Assembly: GCA_021797365.1 (NCBI GenBank)
Contig: JAJZZU010000195.1
Coordinates: 1-5,589, forward strand
DNA length: 5,589 bases
Reading direction: 5' to 3'
Source: Pseudomonadota bacterium
Lineage (GTDB): Bacteria > Pseudomonadota > Gammaproteobacteria > Acidiferrobacterales > Acidiferrobacteraceae
Shown here: positions 1-5,329 of the stretch, piece after piece
Position numbering within the stretch: the first letter of the stretch is position 1
Layout of the letters: each line of letters starts with the position of its first letter
Position numbers and translations under genes: made by a program
The notes under the pieces: generated by a model
The model's database searches: none
The model's input: the letters and a program-made list of their open reading frames with translations, nothing else
What the model was told of the DNA's origin: nothing

Positions 1-525
1 CGCACCATCGTCCTAAACGGGGTCTCCAAGGCCTATGCGATGACCGGCTGGCGCATCGGCTATGCTGGCGGCCCGGTCGACCTCATCAAGGCCATGGCCA
101 AGGTCCAGTCGCAGAGCACCTCGAACCCGACATCCATCTCGCAGGCCGCGGCCGAGGCGGCATTACGCAGTGGGACCGCCCTTGTGACCCCCATGCGCGA
201 GGCGTTCAAGACCCGCCATGACTGGCTGCATGCGCAGCTTACGGCATTGCCGGGCTTCCAGTGCCGGCGCGCCGACGGCACCTTCTATCTTTTTCCGGAG
301 ATCAGTGAGGCCTTGAAGGCCCTGGGCCTCCCAGATGATCAGGCTTTCGCCGAGGCGCTCCTCGAAAAGACCGGCATCGCTGCGGTCCCGGGCTCGGCAT
401 TCGGGTCCCCGGGCCATATGCGCTTCTCCTATGCGACGAGCGATCAGACCCTAAAGGAGGCAGTCGCGCGCCTTCGTGGGTTCCTGGAACCGAAAAGGGC
501 CTGGGCGCTCGGGGAGCGACCATAA
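1..525 (+). CDS. Class I aspartate-type aminotransferase, C-terminal part (5' end outside the window)
   Basis: The frame is open from base 1 to the TAA at 523-525 (174 residues present), so this is the C-terminal part of a protein that in this family is usually about 390-400 residues. It is a PLP-dependent fold-type I aminotransferase, cytosolic, moving an amino group between aspartate (or a related amino acid) and 2-oxoglutarate. The PLP Schiff-base lysine is in the motif SKAYAMTGWRIGY (lysine at fragment residue 10, bases 28-30). A GTFYLFP motif follows near residue 94. The arginine that binds the substrate alpha-carboxylate is in HMRFSYATS (residue 141, bases 421-423). The family is clear; substrate preference among AspC, AspB and AatA types is not, so no symbol is given. 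The high-GC codon use fits a core gene. Its stop codon lies inside a 16-bp tandem repeat that may form a 3' hairpin. Confidence 0.93.
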   Translation, partial: RTIVLNGVSKAYAMTGWRIGYAGGPVDLIKAMAKVQSQSTSNPTSISQAAAEAALRSGTALVTPMREAFKTRHDWLHAQLTALPGFQCRRADGTFYLFPEISEALKALGLPDDQAFAEALLEKTGIAAVPGSAFGSPGHMRFSYATSDQTLKEAVARLRGFLEPKRAWALGERP

Positions 526-555
526 ATACGGCCGGCCATAAATACGGCCGGCCAT
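520..555. repeat. Two tandem 16-bp repeats with GGCCGGCC palindromes, possible 3' hairpin
   Basis: The unit CCATAAATACGGCCGG occurs at 520-535 and 536-551 and is followed by a partial third CCAT. Each junction makes the self-complementary octamer GGCCGGCC (530-537 and 546-553). The two octamers can pair with each other as an 8-bp all-GC stem with an 8-nt AT-rich loop. The first unit contains the aminotransferase stop codon. There is no T-tract after the stem, so a role as a factor-independent terminator is unproven; mRNA 3'-end stabilisation or plain slippage duplication are alternatives. Confidence 0.6.
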
Positions 556-718
556 TGTCAATGTGAGACCATAAAGCCCGGAACACCCGGCGGCGGTGTA
601 GGAATTCCCGTACATGAGCGCCTGCGCCACATGTTGGGTATCTCCCCGCAGACGGGCACGCTCTCGGATATCCCTGTTCGGTGCCCCATTGAGAATGCCG
701 GAAATATGGTCCGGGTCC

Positions 719-747
719 TTGACGCCAGGACCTGGGCTTCGTAGCAT
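719..747 (+). promoter_or_regulatory. Sigma-70 type promoter for tRNA-Asn
   Basis: A -35 box TTGACG (719-724, 5 of 6 to consensus) and a -10 box TAGCAT (742-747, 4 of 6) are separated by exactly 17 bp. The -10 box is followed by a GC-rich stretch (agcgggcc), which resembles the discriminator of stringently controlled stable-RNA promoters. Transcription would start near 754-756, a few bases before the mature tRNA 5' end at 762. This is pattern matching on sequence only. Confidence 0.6.
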
Positions 748-761
748 AGCGGGCCTTGCGT

Positions 762-837
762 TCCCCGGTAGCTCAGTCGGTAGAGCAGGTGACTGTTAAT
801 CACCGGGTCGGAGGTTCAAGTCCTTCCCGGGGAGCCA
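762..837 (+). tRNA. tRNA-Asn (anticodon GTT), CCA encoded
   Basis: A full cloverleaf can be drawn by eye. The 7-bp acceptor stem is TCCCCGG (762-768) with CCGGGGA (827-833). The D arm carries AGCTCAGTCGGTAGAGC. The anticodon stem is GGTGA/TCACC around loop CTGTTAA, with anticodon GTT at 795-797. The T arm contains GGTTCAAGTCC. Discriminator base G834 is followed by an encoded CCA (835-837). The gene is intact even though an integrase follows it. That is expected when an element carries a copy of the tRNA 3' end in its att site and restores the gene on integration. Its own promoter lies at 719-747. Confidence 0.97.
795..837 (+). other. Probable attL region (3' half of tRNA-Asn)
   Basis: A tyrosine recombinase gene begins about 120 bp beyond the tRNA and points away from it. 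Such integrases usually recombine within the anticodon loop to 3' end of the adjacent tRNA gene. No second long copy of this segment was found in the window, so the matching attR would lie to the right of base 5589. The exact crossover bases cannot be fixed from one end. Inferred from established tRNA-integrase behaviour. Confidence 0.45.
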
Positions 838-929
838 ATAAAAACAACGACTTACCAAGGTTTCAGAGTCCCCCGCCCACGAGTTTGCTGTAATGTCGCT
901 GTAACCGCACGGTAAACCGAGGTATCCTA

Positions 930-958
930 CCCCCGTTAACACGCTATTGGGGGGGCAT
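930..958 (+). promoter_or_regulatory. Integrase ribosome-binding region: G-tract that can pair with an upstream C-tract
   Basis: A run of seven G (949-955) lies three bases before the ATG at 959 and is the only Shine-Dalgarno-like sequence available. A run of five C (930-934) lies 14 bases upstream of it, so CCCCC/GGGGG can form a stem with the loop GTTAACACGCTATT. That stem would hide the ribosome-binding region. This could hold integrase translation low, but it rests only on complementarity. Confidence 0.35.
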
Positions 959-1954
959 ATGGCGTCATTCATTCCGCGCAAGGGCCCGGGACGCAAGCGG
1001 GTCTGGCAGGCACACGTCCGGCGCCGGGGATACCCCGCGCAGGTTCAAACCTTCGACACCAAGGCCAAGGCAGAGGCCTGGGCGTCCACCATTGAATCCG
1101 AGATCGCCCGAGGCGTTTTTGTCTCCCGCGCCGAGGCCGAGAACACCACTCTGCGCGAGGCACTGGACCGCTACCAGCGCGAAATCGTGCCGGGCAAGAA
1201 GAATGCCGATCGGGAAGGTCGCCGTGTGCGAGGACTCCAGGCGCGCACCCTGGCCCGGCGATCGATGGCGAGCATCCAGGGTAAGGACATCGCGGCCTTT
1301 ATGCAGCAGCGGCAAGCGGAAGGGGCCGGACCGAACACGGTTCGCCTGGATCTCGCCCTCCTCTCCCACCTCTTCAATGTCGCCCGCACGGAATGGGGCA
1401 TGGCGTCGCTCGCAAACCCCGTGGAGATGGTCCGCAAACCCCGACTGCCTGCCGGCCGCGACCGCCGCCTCGTAGGCGACGAACTTCCCCGCCTCCTCAC
1501 CGCCGCACAGGTTTACGGTGGCGAGATCGGCCCCCTCATCACCTGGGCCATCGAGACCGCCATGCGACGCGGGGAGATCGCCGCCATGCGCTGGGACCAC
1601 CTGGACAGGCGTGCCCGGGTGCTCCTGATCCCAGAGACGAAGACCGGCACACCCCGGCGGGTGCCGCTCTCCACGGCGGCGCTGGGAGTCCTGGATGGGC
1701 TCCCCCGGCGCCTCGACGGGCGCGTGTGGGGCATGCGTCCCGATTCCATCTCCCAGGCCTTCGAGAGAGTCTGCAAGGCGGCCGGTATCGAGGGCCTGAC
1801 CTTCCACGACCTGCGCCATGAGGCGACCTCACGGCTCTTTGAGAAGGGGTTGAACCCTATGGAGGTGGCGGCCATTACGGGGCATAAGACCCTGCAGATG
1901 CTCAAGAGGTATACACACTTGAGGGCAGAGGATCTGGTGGGGAGGTTGGGGTAA
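959..1954 (+). CDS. Phage-type tyrosine recombinase / site-specific integrase
   Basis: This 331-residue protein catalyses integration and excision of the element, probably at the neighbouring tRNA-Asn. Residues 1-55 are basic (PRKGPGRKR, HVRRRGY) and resemble an arm-type DNA-binding domain. Residues about 64-162 form the helical core-binding domain. The catalytic domain follows, with every expected residue visible: Arg203 (AMRRGEI), Lys228 (ETKTGTPRR), His283 and Arg286 (FHDLRHE), His309 (ITGHK) and nucleophile Tyr318 (KRYTHL). Length and order are normal, so it looks active. I chose ATG 959; the frame extends only to a TTG at 947 that sits inside the G-tract region. The gene runs away from the tRNA and is high in GC (44 of 60 bases at 1621-1680). 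Its 3' end faces the 3' end of the minus-strand nuclease gene 147 bp away. A decayed paralogue of its last third lies at 3347-3682. Confidence 0.95.
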   Translation: MASFIPRKGPGRKRVWQAHVRRRGYPAQVQTFDTKAKAEAWASTIESEIARGVFVSRAEAENTTLREALDRYQREIVPGKKNADREGRRVRGLQARTLARRSMASIQGKDIAAFMQQRQAEGAGPNTVRLDLALLSHLFNVARTEWGMASLANPVEMVRKPRLPAGRDRRLVGDELPRLLTAAQVYGGEIGPLITWAIETAMRRGEIAAMRWDHLDRRARVLLIPETKTGTPRRVPLSTAALGVLDGLPRRLDGRVWGMRPDSISQAFERVCKAAGIEGLTFHDLRHEATSRLFEKGLNPMEVAAITGHKTLQMLKRYTHLRAEDLVGRLG

Positions 1955-1994
1955 CTCCCGCCGCTTTTTGAGTCGGTACCTCCCCCCGGCGGAT

Positions 1995-2009
1995 TCGGCG
2001 TTACGCCGA
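1995..2009. other. Small GC hairpin downstream of the integrase
   Basis: TCGGCG and CGCCGA form a perfect 6-bp stem around TTA, 40 bp after the integrase stop. CCGCCG just past the integrase stop (about 1958-1964) can also pair with CGGCGG (1988-1993). No T-run follows, so a factor-independent terminator is not supported; at most it is a weak or Rho-assisted end. Confidence 0.3.
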
Positions 2010-2075
2010 TAGCGCAGGATCGGGCGGGCTCATAGCCTTCTGAGTCCCAACCTCCACGTCTTTATCCTACAGGAG

Positions 2076-2113
2076 GCCACCACTACCCAAGTGGTTTGCC
2101 ATCATGTGGTGGC
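2076..2113. repeat. 8-bp inverted repeat spanning the stop of the nuclease gene
   Basis: GCCACCAC (2076-2083) and GTGGTGGC (2106-2113) are perfect inverted repeats 22 bases apart. Within the spacer a competing hairpin ACCAC-TACCCAA-GTGGT uses the same left arm. The right arm lies inside the last codons of the minus-strand nuclease gene (stop at 2102-2104). The position between two converging genes suits a bidirectional transcript end, but there is no T-tract. It could equally be a recombination junction scar. Confidence 0.35.
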
Positions 2114-3295
2114 TCGCAAGCCCGCAGTTACTCCATAAACAACTTTGAATGCCCCCGCCAATGCTTCCGCGTCGGCATCATCAAGATCTTGCAATCGATA
2201 CTTCGCCCCGGCCCAGAGACAGGCCCACGGGCCCCACTGGTGGCATGGCCCTTTCGCGTCCGACCACTGAACCTTCTTTACGAGCCGTTCCGCCTTTCGT
2301 GTCGCAGAAAGTTCTGGATTCCTATCGTGGCTATACATCATGACTAGAAAGCTCACCTCATCCCCGACGCGTACGTCGCGTTTCTTCTCCGCGCAGCACA
2401 GCATATAGTAGAGACCTTGAGGCATTTTTTCGTGCTTAAAATTGAATTCACCTGGAGACGCCTCATTCCCGGGGTAATGCCATGCCACCTCCATATTCCC
2501 GGCGATCCGCCTTACCGTGGGCAAAATCTTTTCGTAGACTAGCGATCTCATGGTGGGCAAGGTGGAGGCCCGTTGGATTCTCTCTATGCCGAGTTTGGTT
2601 TCTGGATCCTTCAGAAGCTCTGCTATAAGTTTTCCCGTCTTTGTCATGGAACCACCCAAGTAGTTGTCTATATAGGATGCTAAATGCTCAAGCACCACTT
2701 TTTCGTCCTTGCTAAGACCCTGCCACCCACTGATGGTTAGGCAGGCTTTTGCGACTGAAGAGTAACTAAGAATATGGCACGGACACTTGCGATGATTGGG
2801 TTCATGGGTCATTGGATACCTGCCGTCAAGCGTTAAAAACACAAGCGCCCGTTGCGTGGCACCCTTAAATACTTGAGCCAGCGCATTTTGGTAATCACGA
2901 AGCTGATTACCTGACTCCGACGCATTGATTTTGGCTTCGATCCCGATAACCTTACTCCCACCACTCCCCTTGCGAGGGCTGATCTTGATCAGGAGATCCA
3001 GAAACCTTCCTTCTGGCGTTCTCCAATTACACTCCGCGCTGATGTCATACAGGCGCCTGCCATCCAGTTGTAATACGTCGCCAAGCCACGCCATGACAAA
3101 ACGTTCCGCAATCGCCCTATTTCCTTGAATATCACAGAGCGACATGATCAGGCGCGTGAAGTCATTTTCGTGCACCGTAGGATAGAGCATTCTCACCACA
3201 TTAAATTCTTCCTTCTTACAGAGGTCCCGGAATGATTTTGCCCTACGCACGGCATTAATCGCATCCTCATATCGCTCTTCAGCATCTTTGTTCAC
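2102..3295 (-). CDS. PD-(D/E)XK nuclease superfamily protein (PDDEXK_4-like), putative defence nuclease
   Basis: A 397-residue soluble protein with no signal peptide or membrane segment. The N-terminal part shows the layout of PD-(D/E)XK proteins: ENDFTRLIMSL near residues 43-53, the core acidic residue Asp100 in GRFLDLLIKI, the E-x-K pair Glu120/Lys122 in IGIEAKI, then Gln131 and Tyr135 in QLRDYQ. This set is characteristic of the DUF4263/PDDEXK_4 type, so metal-dependent DNA (or possibly RNA) cleavage is likely. Residues about 200-397 match nothing I recognise; they end in a Trp-rich stretch (QWSDAKGPCHQWGPWACLW, residues 343-361) and may be the target-sensing part. The start is GTG (3293-3295), supported by GAGGG at 3302-3306 six bases away; the next Met is residue 36. 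GC is clearly lower than in the integrase (25 of 60 at 2641-2700), a sign of separate origin. It lies tail-to-tail with the integrase and downstream of the HEPN gene on the same strand. Phage defence is inferred from family and context. Confidence 0.85.
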   Translation of the reverse strand: MNKDAEERYEDAINAVRRAKSFRDLCKKEEFNVVRMLYPTVHENDFTRLIMSLCDIQGNRAIAERFVMAWLGDVLQLDGRRLYDISAECNWRTPEGRFLDLLIKISPRKGSGGSKVIGIEAKINASESGNQLRDYQNALAQVFKGATQRALVFLTLDGRYPMTHEPNHRKCPCHILSYSSVAKACLTISGWQGLSKDEKVVLEHLASYIDNYLGGSMTKTGKLIAELLKDPETKLGIERIQRASTLPTMRSLVYEKILPTVRRIAGNMEVAWHYPGNEASPGEFNFKHEKMPQGLYYMLCCAEKKRDVRVGDEVSFLVMMYSHDRNPELSATRKAERLVKKVQWSDAKGPCHQWGPWACLWAGAKYRLQDLDDADAEALAGAFKVVYGVTAGLRATT

Positions 3296-3337
3296 GCCAC
3301 GCCCTCATGCTTCTTTTGTTATTATCGTGATTCGTCA

Positions 3338-3367
3338 ACCATATTTTTGATCGTACTTGCCATTCAA
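3338..3367 (-). promoter_or_regulatory. Possible promoter for the nuclease gene, inside integrase-remnant DNA
   Basis: On the minus strand TTGAAT (3362-3367) and TATGGT (3338-3343) are each 4 of 6 to sigma-70 consensus with an 18-bp spacer. This would put a start about 35 bases before the GTG. The stretch 3311-3390 is clearly more AT-rich than its surroundings. TTGACG (3333-3338) and GATAAT (3321-3326) also occur but are too close together to work as a pair. Weak evidence. Confidence 0.25.
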
Positions 3368-3682
3368 TCCATCTGTCAAACAATAGCGAATGCGGTGGGA
3401 ACACGTGGACCGCAAAGCGCGGCTCCCCCGGCGCATGGGCCATGCGTCCCGATTCGATCTCGCAAGCCTTTGAGAAAGTTTGTGGGGCATCCGGCATAGA
3501 GGGCCTGACATTCCATGATCTGCGCCATGAGGCCACCCTAGGTTGTTCATTGTGACCGCATGGCCCATGAGAAGGGGCTGAACCCTATGGAGGTGGCCGC
3601 TATTACGGGCCACAAAACCTTGCGGATGCTTAAGAGATGCACGCATCTACGGGCGGAGGATCTGGTGGGGATGTTGGGGTAG
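3347..3682 (+). pseudogene. Decayed 3' fragment of a second tyrosine recombinase
   Basis: This stretch matches the C-terminal third of the integrase at 959-1954. From 3347 a diverged piece reads LIVLAIQS, aligned with LITWAIET before catalytic Arg203, but the Arg motif itself is lost. From 3390 MRWEHVDRKARL aligns with MRWDHLDRRARV. A large deletion then removes the Lys228 strand region, and a frame change leads into 3436-3540, which retains RPDSIS and LTFHDLRHEAT (the His-x-x-Arg box). An extra 19 bases relative to the intact gene, containing a stop, break the frame again. From 3560 an open stretch to TAG 3680-3682 reads [16 protein letters not shown] and ends EDLVGMLG. The catalytic tyrosine codon is TGC (KRCTHL in place of KRYTHL). 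It is therefore inactive. Divergence from the intact copy shows it is an older or separately acquired relative, not a recent duplication. It ends 17 bp before the stop of the HEPN gene. Confidence 0.9.
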
Positions 3683-3699
3683 GCGACTCGCCAAGGGTG

Positions 3700-5082
3700 C
3701 TACGCCAGATCGTTCGCCGTCTCACCGAACCCAAAAATCAGGGTGTCCCAATGCTTATCCTCGCCCCACCCATCGCCGCTATTTATTCGATCAATGATAT
3801 TGTGGAGCGCGTCGAATACCGCATTTTCGATATATAGCGCGTATGCGTCGGCCGTCATTTTCCGGTCGCCCTCGATCGGGTATTTTGGGTTGCCTCCGTG
3901 CACTAGCGCGCTTCTTATGTCGTAAGCCATTTTCATCTTTGTAAACGTGGCACGGCGCTCCTCTGGCGTGGATTTAAGTAAACAAGCTGCTCTCATCGCG
4001 AACTTGTAGCGGATTTCCGCAGATTGTTTTGGCAAAAACAGTGCCTCGGCCGCGATGAATAAATCCACAATCCTGTCTTCTGCCCGATGCCGCTGCGCCG
4101 CGTAACGCATCCGTCTTGGTGCCACTCCGAGCGCCCTCTTCCCCGGTCCGTTCAGCGCGCTAGATAGGGATGTGAAAAACTCCAAGAATTTCCCAGCCAT
4201 GCTGTCATTGAAATTCAGTTGATCGCGATGTGGCCAATAGACCTCAGGGCCACCAATGCACAATGTGCCCTGATGAAAGATGCTATCGCTCACCACAAAA
4301 AATCCTGTTGTACGAAATGATCCCGCCCGAAACGCGCATAGCGCGGTGATTGCCTCGTCAACGCGATCCAGATAAGGCGCCCTCGTCACAGGGCCATTCC
4401 CTATCACTTTCTTGACCTGCGTTTCGTGAATAAGGCTCCACTTGGGCGGACTTTCGAGTCGCCCCAGAATCAGCCGGTCCCGTGGCCCTTGGGTGTTTAG
4501 GTATTTTCCTATGTCACAGTCGTCTAGCCCTTTGATCGCCAGATCATTACTTATCGCCACTGCGTTGTTGGTCCAAAAATCTATGAGCGGTGCTATTATC
4601 CGGACGGGGATATCGTCTCCGTAAAAGTCCTTCTCGAGAAGTCCGTACTCCTGCTCAAAGGAAGCCTCATCAAATATATTATTGCCCGACGCCATACGTT
4701 TCCAGATATGGTCGCAGTAGTCTTTAGCTCCCATCTGTGGCGACCCGCGCAGTTGCGCGGAGGGCTCATGGGCGCGATCCGGTAGAGCAATTCCTATAAA
4801 TTGGTCTAAGTGCTTGGTGGTTACGGGATTATTCTCTAAGGCATCGACGCATCGGAGAAACTCAACGCTCCCATGAAGTTGATTGCGCACAATTTCGGGA
4901 TACATTGGCACCTGTACGGATTCGTATAAATGGCCGTTCAGCCCCTCCACTGGCACCCATTTATGCCATTGGGATGACATGGCAGAAAGCTCTGATGGAC
5001 TCACATGCTGGTCGAGGAGATGAAAGGCCAATTTAGTATACTGGGCAAGCGCGCAATGGAATTTACCGTTATGGTACGTCAT
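3700..5082 (-). CDS. HEPN (ApeA-like) domain protein, putative RNase toxin of a defence system
   Basis: A 460-residue soluble protein. Residues about 334-430 look like an ApeA-like HEPN domain: EDRIVDLFIAAEALFL (335-350), EIRYKFAMRAACLL (356-369), then YDIRSALVHGG with Arg390 and His395 forming the Rx4H motif used by HEPN ribonucleases. Helices continue through ALYIENAVFDALHNIIDRI. The first 330 residues are not a domain I recognise; they are Trp/His-containing and probably form a sensor or targeting module. Known HEPN proteins of this kind cut RNA and cause abortive infection, so RNA cleavage after a phage cue is a reasonable inference, not a demonstrated role. The start ATG is at 5080-5082, with AGGGA at 5087-5091 four bases upstream. 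GC is low for the window (27 of 60 at 4021-4080), suggesting transfer. It is co-directional with hsdM upstream and the nuclease gene downstream. Its stop nearly touches the integrase remnant. Confidence 0.85.
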   Translation of the reverse strand: MTYHNGKFHCALAQYTKLAFHLLDQHVSPSELSAMSSQWHKWVPVEGLNGHLYESVQVPMYPEIVRNQLHGSVEFLRCVDALENNPVTTKHLDQFIGIALPDRAHEPSAQLRGSPQMGAKDYCDHIWKRMASGNNIFDEASFEQEYGLLEKDFYGDDIPVRIIAPLIDFWTNNAVAISNDLAIKGLDDCDIGKYLNTQGPRDRLILGRLESPPKWSLIHETQVKKVIGNGPVTRAPYLDRVDEAITALCAFRAGSFRTTGFFVVSDSIFHQGTLCIGGPEVYWPHRDQLNFNDSMAGKFLEFFTSLSSALNGPGKRALGVAPRRMRYAAQRHRAEDRIVDLFIAAEALFLPKQSAEIRYKFAMRAACLLKSTPEERRATFTKMKMAYDIRSALVHGGNPKYPIEGDRKMTADAYALYIENAVFDALHNIIDRINSGDGWGEDKHWDTLIFGFGETANDLA

Positions 5083-5329
5083 GGAGTCCCTGCTAGATGT
5101 TAACGGGCGTGATTTCCGCGTCTGTCACTTTTATTGGCCCTCATTTTCGGCTACGGCGTCGATCTGCAGAAGACCGATCTGGATCCTAACGGTTTCCGCA
5201 GTCACCTCTGCTTCTCAAAATCCGCGACCCACGATATTTCCTAGATCCCCGGAATATCTAAGATTTTCAGGCACCCATCGCCGGCGTCATTGTGGACATC
5301 GATATCCTTGTCCATCCTGCCCACATGCA
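5083..5329 (-). other. Gap between hsdM and the HEPN gene: short frames only
   Basis: No full gene was found in these 247 bases. Three tiny minus-strand frames can be read: 5241-5330 (29 codons; its ATG overlaps the hsdM stop as TGATG), 5131-5205 (GTG start, 24 codons) and 5093-5128 (GTG start, 11 codons, ending just before the HEPN ribosome-binding site). None resembles the N-terminus of HsdS, the protein usually encoded right after hsdM. The stretch may be decayed coding sequence or a leader for the HEPN gene. I see no strong promoter in it, though one would be expected if the HEPN gene is transcribed alone. Confidence 0.4.
5233..5258. other. Imperfect hairpin downstream of hsdM
   Basis: GATATTTCC (5233-5241) and GGAATATC (5251-5258) pair with a single bulged T around a 9-base loop (TAGATCCCC). 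It lies about 70 bases past the hsdM stop in the transcription direction. No clear T-run follows on the minus strand, so it could be a weak terminator or processing site between hsdM and the HEPN gene. Confidence 0.3.

Noticed and set aside
451..747. 98-codon minus-strand frame as an intact gene
   Set aside because: It runs antisense into the well-supported aminotransferase, its start codon coincides with the -10 box of the tRNA promoter, and I recognise no family. Kept only as a possible remnant.
947..958. TTG at 947 as the integrase start
   Set aside because: It would encode Met-Gly-Gly-His from the G-tract and leave no ribosome-binding site. ATG 959 gives a normal integrase N-terminus.
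965..1819. Long minus-strand frame (284 codons) opposite the integrase
   Set aside because: It mirrors a GC-rich gene whose catalytic residues are all present on the plus strand. The antisense product is low-complexity, rich in Gly, Ala and Arg, with no recognisable motif.
1955..2101. Factor-independent terminator between integrase and nuclease gene
   Set aside because: Several GC stems exist, but none is followed by a T-run on either strand.
2462..2476. TTCCCGGGG match to the tRNA 3' end as a possible att copy
   Set aside because: Only about 9 GC-rich bases match, and they lie inside the nuclease coding region, which is intact. Too short to be an att core at a tRNA site.
3637..3837. 66-codon plus-strand frame across the integrase remnant end
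   Set aside because: It is out of frame with the integrase remnant and continues antisense through the 3' end of the HEPN gene; a chance frame.
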